Below are positions 17,068-25,556 of a DNA stretch of 64,000 nucleotides, piece by piece. Under the pieces are notes generated by a model. The model saw nothing but the letters and a program-made list of their open reading frames with translations, had not been told where the DNA came from and ran no database searches. The translations under genes and the position numbers were made by a program. Position 1 is the stretch's first letter. The number at the start of each line of letters is the position of its first letter. The DNA is taken from positions 2,356,001-2,420,000 of the forward strand of contig OZ243952.1 in the NCBI GenBank assembly GCA_965214615.1, read 5' to 3'. The stretch comes from CBDAUN01 sp965214615 (GTDB lineage: Bacteria; Pseudomonadota; Gammaproteobacteria; Arenicellales; JAJDZL01).

Positions 17068-18486
17068 ATGAAGAAAATCGGATTCCGCGGCACCCCTTCA
17101 GGCTCGGGCTGGAAAGACATTCTGGCCACGGAACATCGTCAGTCGCTCGCCCTATTGTGCGTATCGGTATGGCTGCATGCGTCGATGTTGACTGCGATGT
17201 CGACAATGGTGCCGAAGATCGTCGAGGATGTCGGCGGAATCGCCCTGATTCCCTGGAGTTTTGCGCTGTATGACATTGGCTCGATCGTAGTCGGCGCAGG
17301 CAGCGGGCTGCTGGCCTACCGCTACCAGCTACGTTCGCCATTGAGCTTCGCCGCGCTGCTGTTTGCCGTGGGCAGCACCATCTGCGCACTGGCCGACTCC
17401 ATGACGGTGCTGATTCTCGGCCGGCTGCTCCAGGGACTCGGCGGAGGAGGCTTGATCGCCTTGACATTCATCGGCATCGGCGCATTGTTTCCGGGCCGGC
17501 TGATGCCCAGAGCCATGGCCGCAGTGTCAGCGATCTGGGGAACTGCAGCCTTTCTCGGACCGCTGATCGGGGCGACGTTTGTGCAACTGCTCTCGTGGCG
17601 GTCGGCGTTCGGATACTTCGCCGTTCTCGCTGCGCTCCTTGCAGTGTGGCTTCGAAAGGGCGTTTCCGCACAGGAACCCCGACGCGCTTCCGCTGAGAAG
17701 CATCGGTTCCCGATTCGCAGGATTGCGATTCTGTCCGCCGGCGTCGTGCTTATCGCTGCCGGAGGCATCGATGTTTCCGTGGTCAAGACCACGGCCGCGG
17801 TTGCAGCGGGAATTGCACTTTTGACGGTGTTTCTCAAGCTGGATGCCTCAAGGCAGGAAGACAGGCTGCTGCCGGCAAGGCCGATCGGATTTGGCACCCG
17901 GGTCAGCGCAGGACTGACCATGATTTTGTGCTTTACCATGGGCACCATGGCAATCACCGTATACGGGCCGCTGCTGATCATCAGCCTTTACCAGGTGTCT
18001 TTTCTGAATGCCGGCTACATTGTGGCCTGCGTCGCGGTTGGCTGGAGCATGGGGGCAATCGCCATGTCGGGTGTACCCGAGTCCCTTGATGCCCGCGTCA
18101 TTCTGACAGGGATGACATTGCTTACGCTGAGCATTGCGGGCTTTTTCTTCGCAATGGCGACCGGACCGATGGTCGTGCTGGCCCTGCTCGCCTTGATGGA
18201 GGGTGCGGGCTACGGGATGGCCTGGGCGAGCGTGCTGCGCCGCATGCTGCTGCTGGCCGACAGGCAGGACCGTGAGCGCGTCTCCGCTGCGATACCCACC
18301 ATTCAGAGACTGGGCTATGCGCTAGGCGCCGCCTGGATCGGTATCATCGCAAATGCAAAAGGCCTGGACATTGACGCTCCCAGGGAAGCAACCGAATCCG
18401 TCGCCAAGTGGATCTTCGGCGCCTGCATTCCCATGGCGGCGCTCGGCTTGCTTGCAACGGCAAGATTCGTGCGCCGCAGCGACTGA
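17068..18486 (+). CDS. MFS transporter, drug:proton antiporter type
   Basis: The 472-residue protein has about 14 hydrophobic segments, the number typical of the DHA2-like group of the major facilitator superfamily. The loop after helix 2 reads GLLAYRYQLR, a weakened motif A, and helix 4 has LILGRLLQGLGGGGLIA, a good fit to the R-x-x-Q-G-x-G-G motif B. A second tandem set starts around residue 270. It presumably exports or imports a small molecule using the proton gradient; the substrate is not predictable. It stands alone, 259 bp after topA, and its 3' end faces the NCS2 gene across 123 bp containing only a weak stem. Confidence 0.8.
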   Translation: MKKIGFRGTPSGSGWKDILATEHRQSLALLCVSVWLHASMLTAMSTMVPKIVEDVGGIALIPWSFALYDIGSIVVGAGSGLLAYRYQLRSPLSFAALLFAVGSTICALADSMTVLILGRLLQGLGGGGLIALTFIGIGALFPGRLMPRAMAAVSAIWGTAAFLGPLIGATFVQLLSWRSAFGYFAVLAALLAVWLRKGVSAQEPRRASAEKHRFPIRRIAILSAGVVLIAAGGIDVSVVKTTAAVAAGIALLTVFLKLDASRQEDRLLPARPIGFGTRVSAGLTMILCFTMGTMAITVYGPLLIISLYQVSFLNAGYIVACVAVGWSMGAIAMSGVPESLDARVILTGMTLLTLSIAGFFFAMATGPMVVLALLALMEGAGYGMAWASVLRRMLLLADRQDRERVSAAIPTIQRLGYALGAAWIGIIANAKGLDIDAPREATESVAKWIFGACIPMAALGLLATARFVRRSD

Positions 18487-18609
18487 GGACACAGAACCGG
18501 CCGGCTGTGCCGGGAATCTGTCAAATTCAAGCGATTCACGCCAGCGCGCCCTGCCGCGTACCGCACCGGTCAGCTATTCCATAGTCATCGCGCACTGCGC
18601 CGGCATTCA

Positions 18610-20349
18610 CTACGTTTGTGGGACTTTGACGGTAATGACATCGGTATCGAAATACTGCTGATGACGCACCGAAGACGCATAGTGCTTGAGAATGCGCAGC
18701 GAAAACTCCTTTTCCAAAGAAGACTCGGTCATCTGTTCGCCGATCAGCGCGAGGCGATCCTGAAAATTTTCATCGCCGTAGGTCGAGACAAATTCTAGCA
18801 CCGAATCAGAGCCGTCCTTGTTCACAGTGATCAGCAACCGCCTTGCCTGACCCTGTCCGCCTTGCCCGCCGTGCTCGGCGATCAGAAGCAAAACCTCTTC
18901 TGAAACGATCTGCAGCCGATTGAGCATCGCTTCGCTCCATCCGAATCGCGATGCGTTGCTGGCGAAGAATCCTCCGATTTTCGGCAAGCTATTGGGCTCG
19001 AGAACGGTCTCCAGCCGCACCGCGCGCTTCTTGGTCAATTCGGTAAACATGGTGAGCGCGATAGCGACCATGCCGCCGGTTGTCATGCCGTTCTGAAGCA
19101 GTCCTCCGGCGAAATCAGTCAACAGCTCGGGAAAGATCCAATTATTCTGGAACCCGACTCCGGCCCAGAACGCGGTCCCTGCGATGATCGCCTTGCGATA
19201 GCTGACGCCGTCTTGAATGAGCACCTTCATTCCAACGACGAACAGCATGGCCAGTATCACGGTGGCATAGGCGGCAATCACCGGACCGGGTATCGCAATA
19301 ATGAGCGCCGCAAATTTTGGCGAGAACGCGACGACGACAAAAAAGCAGCCAAGAAACACGCCGATGATGCGCGAAGCGACCCCGGTAAGTTCGGTGACCG
19401 ACACGCTTGAAGAGTACGTGGTGTTCGGCACCGTGCCGGCCAGCCCCGAAAGCAGGTTCCCCAGCCCGTCTGCGGCAACTGCTCCTTGCACTGCGCGAAA
19501 GTCAATCGCCCTGTTCTCTCGCCAGGACACCCGCTGGATTGCGACACTGTCGCCAATCGTTTCAATTGCGCCGATCAGGGTGACGAATATGAATCCCGGA
19601 AGCAGCGTCCAGAACAGAGGACCGAAATCAAGGTCGAAACCGCCCCACGACCCGTCTGGAAGTCCGATCCATTTGGCACTTGCAACCAATTCCACATCAT
19701 AGATGCCGAACATCAGTCCGGCAACTGTCCCCGCAAAAACCCCGACGACAAGCGCCCAAAGCCGCATCATGCCTTCGGCCTTCAGCGAGATCACCAAGAT
19801 AAATACAAGCGAGATCACAATGCACAGCGGCCCGGCATAGGTCGATGCACCTTCAGGCACATCGTCCATCATGTCAAAGATAATCGGCATCACCGTAACC
19901 GGGATCAGCATGATTACGGTTCCTGAAACGGTCGAAGTGAAAATTTTTCTGAACCACGAAAGCCGTTCCGAAAGAACAAACTGAAACAGCGACGAAACCA
20001 GTACCAAGGTCGCCAGCATCCCGGGGCCGCCCTTTGCCAATGCCGTAGCGCAAATCGCGATGAACGCACCCGAAGTTCCCATGGCGAGCACGTAGCCGGC
20101 GCCAATTCTCCCGACCCGCACGGCTTGAATCACAGTGGTAATTCCGCTGATCGCCAATGCGGCAAAGACTGCCCAATTCAAAAACGACTCACTCCCGCCG
20201 CCTGCTTGAACAACAATCATCGGAGTGATGATGATTCCGCCGATCGTCAGAACCGCAAGCTGAGCTCCGAGACCGATTGCTATGGGCAGCGGCGGCTTCT
20301 CATTGACCTGATAGCGAATGGCCGTAGTGCCGTCAGTTTCAGTTTCCAT
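18610..20349 (-). CDS. NCS2 (xanthine/uracil) permease with C-terminal ATPase-like domain
   Basis: Residues 20-440 form a nucleobase-cation symporter-2 permease: a Q-x-x-V-like helix 1, GPVIAAYATVI in a late helix, and the substrate signature region GAIETIGDSVAIQRVS near residue 260 followed by DGLGNLLSGLAGTVPNTTYSSS, typical of the family. The remaining 140 residues are cytosolic and unusual: RLQIVSEEVLLLIAEHG resembles the N-box helix of RsbW/HATPase_c_2 anti-sigma kinases, and the end (FSLRILKHYASSV, then a beta strand VITVKVP) matches that fold's close, but the Asn and Gly-rich ATP lid are missing. Purine or pyrimidine uptake is likely; the tail may be a regulatory module. It starts at ATG. 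Confidence 0.82.
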   Translation of the reverse strand: METETDGTTAIRYQVNEKPPLPIAIGLGAQLAVLTIGGIIITPMIVVQAGGGSESFLNWAVFAALAISGITTVIQAVRVGRIGAGYVLAMGTSGAFIAICATALAKGGPGMLATLVLVSSLFQFVLSERLSWFRKIFTSTVSGTVIMLIPVTVMPIIFDMMDDVPEGASTYAGPLCIVISLVFILVISLKAEGMMRLWALVVGVFAGTVAGLMFGIYDVELVASAKWIGLPDGSWGGFDLDFGPLFWTLLPGFIFVTLIGAIETIGDSVAIQRVSWRENRAIDFRAVQGAVAADGLGNLLSGLAGTVPNTTYSSSVSVTELTGVASRIIGVFLGCFFVVVAFSPKFAALIIAIPGPVIAAYATVILAMLFVVGMKVLIQDGVSYRKAIIAGTAFWAGVGFQNNWIFPELLTDFAGGLLQNGMTTGGMVAIALTMFTELTKKRAVRLETVLEPNSLPKIGGFFASNASRFGWSEAMLNRLQIVSEEVLLLIAEHGGQGGQGQARRLLITVNKDGSDSVLEFVSTYGDENFQDRLALIGEQMTESSLEKEFSLRILKHYASSVRHQQYFDTDVITVKVPQT

Positions 20350-20438
20350 GCCTATTCCTCAGTTCTGGCTACGTTCTTCAATGTTGATTTCAATCGCAGC
20401 CGGATGCCATTCGCTGCAGAAAAGACAAATTTCGGGAT

Positions 20439-21077
20439 TCAGTCCGAGGCTTCGGCACCTTCGGCAGACAAATTCAGTTCGCGAACCCATTTCCTGACTT
20501 TTTTCAGCGAAGCGCGCTGCATCGGTTTGCCATCAACCGGGTTCAGCACCGGATATGCGGCATCCCTGGTAATGATCAGCACATCCACTTCGATATCGGA
20601 TCGCAGAAATTTCGCTACCGGCACGAATTCGATCCTGCCTCTGGGTGCCCTGACCCGCTTGTCAATCAGCCGATAGCGAATCTGCGCATCATCGAGCGCA
20701 GCACACACTTCTTCGGCGTCAGACGCGAATGCGTGAATTTCAACTGGCCGCGAGTCGGTGACGGCTCCCGACAGCGCTGCGCCTGTCAGCACGGGAGACT
20801 GATCCCGAATCACTTCCATCACCTCCAGCGCAATTGCGAGATGCTCGTGCCAAAGGCGACTGGTCTTAGTGCCGTCAAACAGCCTTAGACGGCTTGCCAG
20901 TTCAACTTCGATTTCAGAATTCGCGGGCAGACTCCTTTCGGTGCCGATGCTGAGCCTTGCGCATGCCTTTTCCTTGGCACGCTGAAAATCGCGAACACCG
21001 TCGTCCGCCATAATGCGTGCAGCTTCATAGATGATGGCATGACGCGATTTGCCCGCATCCGGCGGCGCAGAATTCAT
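20439..21077 (-). CDS. Conserved nucleotidyltransferase-like protein of unknown role
   Basis: From the ATG giving MNSAPPDAG the protein has 212 residues; a TTG overlapping the PBP1A stop would add nine. It has a helical N-terminus with EAARIMADDGVRDFQRAKEKACARL, a block I associate with a proteobacterial family of unassigned function, then GAALSGAVTDSRPVEIHAF and a second half resembling a nucleotidyltransferase fold (LRSDIEVDVLIITRD). A canonical GS-x10-DxD site is not evident; the first Gly-Ser/Ala turn (SGAVTDSRPVEI) is the closest candidate. It directly follows the PBP1A gene on the same strand and probably shares its transcript. No function is assigned. Confidence 0.65.
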   Translation of the reverse strand: MNSAPPDAGKSRHAIIYEAARIMADDGVRDFQRAKEKACARLSIGTERSLPANSEIEVELASRLRLFDGTKTSRLWHEHLAIALEVMEVIRDQSPVLTGAALSGAVTDSRPVEIHAFASDAEEVCAALDDAQIRYRLIDKRVRAPRGRIEFVPVAKFLRSDIEVDVLIITRDAAYPVLNPVDGKPMQRASLKKVRKWVRELNLSAEGAEASD

Positions 21078-21100
21078 GTGTTCAACCTGATGTAAGCAGA

Positions 21101-23521
21101 TCAAAAGACTTCTTCGACGGAGTCTTCCGTGTCCGGCGATGTGATGTCTGATCCCGCTACTCCTTCGATAAAGCCTTCGAAGTGCGCACGAGGCTCAGTG
21201 CCGGCAACGAACACTTCTTCCAGACTGTCGGGATGATCCTCGGACACGACTTCTCCGGTTTCCGGATGCACCGCGAGTGTGACGATGTTGTCAGGGGCTA
21301 CGACGGGCGATTCAGGCACGCCTTGAAGCGCTGTACCCATAAAGTCGACCCAGATCGGCAAGGCGGCGCGCGATCCGGCCTCATGATTTCCGAGATCGTC
21401 GGGCTGATCGAATCCGACCCACGCAGTCGCAACCAGATGATCGTTGAATCCCGAAAACCACGCGTCTTCGAAGTTGTTCGTGGTTCCAGTCTTGCCTGCC
21501 AGATCGGAGCGGTTCAGAGCAAGTGCCTTTCTTGCGGTACCCGAGCGCACCACTGCCCGGAGCATGCTGTTCATGATGTATGCATTCGCACTGGGGATGG
21601 CGCGCGGCGCAATCGCGCTCAATTCCAATTCCGACTCTTCGTCAATCGCCTGAAAGTCGCGGTCGACGACGCTCAGGCAGTATTCGCACACCCGGCTCCT
21701 GCGTCCGTACATGATCGGCTTTCCGTCCCGGTCCTTGACGACATCAATGATGTAGGGCTCGATCGCATGCCCGCCGTTGGCAAAGACAGCGTAGCCTGAG
21801 GCAACGCTTAGCGGCGTCACCTCCGCAGTGCCGAGCGCGATTGACAATCCGTCCGGAAGCGCTTCCTCGTCAAAGCCGAATTTGGTGAGATAACTCTTAG
21901 TAAATTCGGCGCCCATGCTGCGCACCAGCCGTACTGAAACAAGATTCAGCGACAGGCTCAAGGCTTTGCGAAGACGCGTCGGGCCGAAAAATTTGCCGCT
22001 GTAGTTCTCCGGACGCCATACGAGTTCGCTCGATTCGTCCTCCACCACGACAGGAGCGCCGCTGACCAGGCTCGAAGCCGAGTAGCCGCTTTCCAGCGCT
22101 GCCGAATAGACAAACGGCTTGACATTCGATCCGAGTTGACGCTTGGCCTGCGACACCCGGTTGAATTTGCCGGCATAGTAGTCGAATCCGCCCTGCATCG
22201 CCCTGATTGCGCCGTCGCCGGGGCTGACTGCCACCAGGGCGCCTTCGATTTCAGGCCATTGGGAAAAGCGCCAGCCATCTTCGGCCGGACGAATGTAGAC
22301 CACATCGCCCCCGCGCACGACATCCGCCGGACGGCTCGGAGCCTTGCCCATGCTGCGCGAACTGATATGCGGCCTTGCCCACTGCATGGACTCCCAGGGA
22401 ATCGTAACAGTTCCGGCCTGTTCTGTAAGCGCCCTGGCCTCGTGCTCGCCGACTTCAAGCACCAGCGCGGGAATAAGTTCGCCGCTTGACGGCACCTCGC
22501 GCAATACGACCTGCCTGGCCTCGTCGGATTCGACTGCGGCCAAATCAACGTAGTGCACGGCGCCACGGTAGCCGTGACGCATGTCATAGGCGAACAGGCC
22601 CTCGCGCAGGCTCCTTGCCGCTGCGACCTGGTCGTTGGACCAGACCGTGGAGTAGACCTGATAGCCGTCTTCGTATACCCGCTGCCCGAATTTGTCGAAC
22701 ATCTCGCTGCGTATCTGCTCTGCAACATACGGCGCATCCAGTTCAACTTCGGCGATATGATTCTCGGCGCTCAGTTCAGCGGCAACAGCCTGATCAAACT
22801 CTTCCTGAGTCACATAATCCAGCTGCAGCATCCGGTCAAGCACGTAGTTGCGCCTCTCGCGCGCGGCTTGCGGGTCGGTCAACGGGTTCACTTGCGAAGG
22901 CGACTTCGGCAGCGCGGCCAGCATCGCGACCTGTTCGAGCGAAAGGTCGGAAAGCGGCTTGGCGTAGTAGGTGCGCGCAGCAGCGGCAAAACCGTAGGAC
23001 CGGTGCCCGAGAAAAATCTTATTGACGTAGAGTTCGAGAATCTGGTCCTTGCTGAGCAGGCGTTCCAGCTGAAAGGCGAGCAGCGCCTCCTTGGCCTTTC
23101 TGATGTAGGTTCGATCCCGGGTCAGAAAATAGTTCCGCGCAACCTGCATCGTGATTGTGCTGGCGCCCTGCTCAATGGCCCTGGCCCTGATATTGACGAA
23201 CATCGCGCGGATGATGCCCACGAAATCAACCCCGGTATGGGTGTAGAACCGATCGTCTTCAGCCGCAAGAATTGCGTTTTTCAAAGTCTCGGGCGTTTCA
23301 TCGATGGTTACGGGAATGCGCCGCTCATCGCCGTATTCCGCCATCAGCAAGCCGTCTGCGGAATAGATCCGCAACGGGACTTTCAGATTCAAGTCATCGA
23401 TCGATTCAATCTGCGGCAGTTCCGGCAGCAGCGAAATCGCCCAAAGAGTCATTCCGGCAGCGCCGAGCAGGCTGATTGTGATCAGCAGCAGGAAGAATCG
23501 GCCGGCAAGTCGAAATATCAT
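21101..23521 (-). CDS. mrcA: Penicillin-binding protein 1A, bifunctional peptidoglycan synthase
   Basis: The 806-residue protein starts with a cytosolic stub and one transmembrane anchor (residues 8-32). The glycosyltransferase domain (50-230) has Glu88 in AAEDDRFYTHTGVD and the RKAKEALLAFQLE and KDQILELYVNKIFLG motifs. The OB-like PCB_OB insert lies near 310-420. The transpeptidase domain has S465-x-x-K468 in QLGSNVKPF, SLN in SLSLNLVSVRL and KTG in LAGKTGTTNNFEDAW. It polymerises and cross-links murein in the periplasm. It is divergent from aroK across 152 bp. In many gammaproteobacteria that junction holds pilMNOPQ; here it does not. Confidence 0.95.
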   Translation of the reverse strand: MIFRLAGRFFLLLITISLLGAAGMTLWAISLLPELPQIESIDDLNLKVPLRIYSADGLLMAEYGDERRIPVTIDETPETLKNAILAAEDDRFYTHTGVDFVGIIRAMFVNIRARAIEQGASTITMQVARNYFLTRDRTYIRKAKEALLAFQLERLLSKDQILELYVNKIFLGHRSYGFAAAARTYYAKPLSDLSLEQVAMLAALPKSPSQVNPLTDPQAARERRNYVLDRMLQLDYVTQEEFDQAVAAELSAENHIAEVELDAPYVAEQIRSEMFDKFGQRVYEDGYQVYSTVWSNDQVAAARSLREGLFAYDMRHGYRGAVHYVDLAAVESDEARQVVLREVPSSGELIPALVLEVGEHEARALTEQAGTVTIPWESMQWARPHISSRSMGKAPSRPADVVRGGDVVYIRPAEDGWRFSQWPEIEGALVAVSPGDGAIRAMQGGFDYYAGKFNRVSQAKRQLGSNVKPFVYSAALESGYSASSLVSGAPVVVEDESSELVWRPENYSGKFFGPTRLRKALSLSLNLVSVRLVRSMGAEFTKSYLTKFGFDEEALPDGLSIALGTAEVTPLSVASGYAVFANGGHAIEPYIIDVVKDRDGKPIMYGRRSRVCEYCLSVVDRDFQAIDEESELELSAIAPRAIPSANAYIMNSMLRAVVRSGTARKALALNRSDLAGKTGTTNNFEDAWFSGFNDHLVATAWVGFDQPDDLGNHEAGSRAALPIWVDFMGTALQGVPESPVVAPDNIVTLAVHPETGEVVSEDHPDSLEEVFVAGTEPRAHFEGFIEGVAGSDITSPDTEDSVEEVF

Positions 23522-23673
23522 ACGTAAAAGCGCGCTCAGCGCAGAGCATCCCTTGTGTCCGGAAGGTATTATATATAGCGAAGTCTACGGCCCGCCGGCA
23601 AAAAAGGCCGAAGCGGGCAAAGCGTTGCCGCAGACGGCAAATCCGTTTCTTCGAATCAGGCAGGTTCTGCACA

Positions 23674-24207
23674 TTGTATAAAGCCCGATACAGGCACTCG
23701 GACCCCGCGGTTTTTCTGGTCGGCCCGATGGGGTCGGGAAAATCAACCATCGGACGGATGCTGGCCCAAAATCTGCATGCCGATTTCATCGACATCGATC
23801 GACAAATCGAGCAGCGTTCGAGTTTATCGATTTCTGAAATATTTCAATCGTATGGAGAAGATTTCTTTCGCACTGCCGAAGCCGAGTTGATAAAAAGCCT
23901 TGGCACGCAGACAGGCATAGTGATCGCCACCGGAGGCGGTGCGATCGTCAGGCACGAAAACCGGGTGAATATGAGAAATGGAACCGTCGTCTATCTGCAA
24001 ACGTCTGTCGCGCAGCAGTATGAGCGCATCAGGCGCAGCTCCCATCGTCCGCTGCTCAAGGCAGACGACCCGGTTGCAGTCTTGACAGACCTTCTATCCT
24101 CTAGGGACCCGCTGTACCGGGACGAAGCGGATTTCATTGTGTCTACCGACACGCTGTCCGCCTCTGAAGTGGCCGGCAGGATTGAACAAATGCTGATGAG
24201 AATATGA
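23674..24207 (+). CDS. aroK: Shikimate kinase
   Basis: The 177-residue enzyme phosphorylates shikimate at the 3-hydroxyl. The P-loop GPMGSGKST is at residue 18, followed by DIDRQIEQR (shikimate/metal site), FFRTAE with the family's conserved Phe-Arg, and the IVIATGGGAI glycine loop near residue 88. RRSSHRPLL is the lid. The only suitable start is TTG; the first in-frame ATG lies inside the P-loop. Its stop overlaps the aroB start (ATGA). It is the first gene of the aroK-aroB unit. Confidence 0.95.
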   Translation: MYKARYRHSDPAVFLVGPMGSGKSTIGRMLAQNLHADFIDIDRQIEQRSSLSISEIFQSYGEDFFRTAEAELIKSLGTQTGIVIATGGGAIVRHENRVNMRNGTVVYLQTSVAQQYERIRRSSHRPLLKADDPVAVLTDLLSSRDPLYRDEADFIVSTDTLSASEVAGRIEQMLMRI

Positions 24208-25292
24208 AAACCGTCAATGTCGATCTAGGCGTGCGCAGCTATCCGATCCACATCGGAAGCGGCCTGCTGACCGATACAGGCCTGTATGCGCCGCACATCA
24301 AGGGCTCCGATGCTGTGATCGTCACCAGTGAATCGGTGGCGCCGCTTTATTTGCACAAGGTCGAATCGGCGGTGCAGGATCTGGCGCAAGTCATCCGCTG
24401 CGTGCTGCCCGACGGAGAGCAGAACAAGACTCTGGCAACAGTGGAGCGAATCATCGACGACATGATCGGCGTTCCATGCAGCAGGCATACGACCGTCATC
24501 GCACTCGGCGGCGGCGTAGTCGGCGATATCACCGGATTTGCTGCCGCCTGCTATCAGCGCGGCGTTCCGCTGATCCAGGTTCCGACAACCTTGCTTGCCC
24601 AGGTCGATTCCTCGGTCGGCGGAAAGACCGGAGTCAACCATCGCCTGGGCAAGAATATGATCGGTGCTTTCAAGCAGCCCCGGTGCGTCATCGCCGATTC
24701 CGACACGCTGGAAACCCTGCCCGCGCGAGAAGTGCGCGCAGGAGTCGCCGAAATCATCAAGTATGGCGCGATCCGCGACACCTCGCTGTTCGACTGGCTC
24801 GAAACCGGCATCGAGGATCTGATTAATCTGGATCAGCAAAGCGTTGCGCACGCTGTGGAACGTTCCTGCATCAACAAGGCTGAAGTCGTGGCACTGGATG
24901 AATTGGAATCCGGAATGCGCGCGATATTGAACTTCGGACATACGTTCGGGCATGCGATTGAGACTGCGACGCGCTACGGGCAATGGCTTCACGGCGAGGC
25001 GATTGCAACCGGCATGATCATGGCTGCCGACTTTTCAAATCGAATGGGCCTGCTCGGCTCAGACGATGTCGATCGCATCGATTCGGTGGTCCGCCGGGCC
25101 GGGCTGCCGAGTTCGCCGCCACGCGGCATCAGCCCGGAATCGTTTGTTGAACTGATGCAAGTGGACAAGAAGGTGATTCATCATGCCATCCGCATCATCG
25201 CACTGACAGAAATTGGAAACGCCGTGATCGTTGGCGAGGATCATATGGATGCATTGCGCGACACCTTGAGAGCGAGGCTGTCGCCGGCGTAA
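24204..25292 (+). CDS. aroB: 3-dehydroquinate synthase
   Basis: The 362-residue enzyme converts DAHP to 3-dehydroquinate using NAD and a divalent metal. Characteristic blocks are PDGEQNKTLATVERI near residue 70, ALGGGVVGDITGFAAA near residue 102, PTTLLAQVDSSVGGKTGVNH near residue 130 and the metal-binding FGHTFGHAIE near residue 248. Length is normal. It is translationally coupled to aroK. A damX-type gene, which follows aroB in Escherichia coli, is absent; after a 264-bp gap gltB begins. Confidence 0.96.
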   Translation: MKTVNVDLGVRSYPIHIGSGLLTDTGLYAPHIKGSDAVIVTSESVAPLYLHKVESAVQDLAQVIRCVLPDGEQNKTLATVERIIDDMIGVPCSRHTTVIALGGGVVGDITGFAAACYQRGVPLIQVPTTLLAQVDSSVGGKTGVNHRLGKNMIGAFKQPRCVIADSDTLETLPAREVRAGVAEIIKYGAIRDTSLFDWLETGIEDLINLDQQSVAHAVERSCINKAEVVALDELESGMRAILNFGHTFGHAIETATRYGQWLHGEAIATGMIMAADFSNRMGLLGSDDVDRIDSVVRRAGLPSSPPRGISPESFVELMQVDKKVIHHAIRIIALTEIGNAVIVGEDHMDALRDTLRARLSPA

Positions 25293-25385
25293 TCGGGCAT
25301 GCAACTGCCAAATCCTTGCCGATAAGCCCTATCGCTCGACACTGCGGCGATGGCCGGGCATTTCGCTTTGAACTCGCACATGAAA

Positions 25386-25415
25386 TTGCGCTGCAACGCA
25401 CAATACGGCTATACT
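25386..25415 (+). promoter_or_regulatory. Candidate sigma-70 promoter for gltBD
   Basis: TTGCGC (25386-25391), an 18-bp spacer and TATACT (25410-25415) make a moderate promoter about 140 bp before the gltB start. The -10 is strong and the -35 weak. The 264-bp aroB-gltB gap holds no gene I can support. No NtrC-, Lrp- or similar site was recognised. Confidence 0.35.
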
Positions 25416-25556
25416 GAATGGTTCGCGTGCCTCAAAACACGAATTTTAGGCACGATGGCTGCGTGCGAGTTGACGGCGCACTGAATCAAGGTCGCCTTTG
25501 GGCGGCTATGTCGTGTACACGCCTGGCGCAGCGCAGATTCATTCGGGAATTCGACA

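Noticed and set aside
22553..23527. 324-codon plus-strand frame opposite mrcA
   Set aside because: Antisense shadow of PBP1A, which has all its catalytic motifs on the minus strand.
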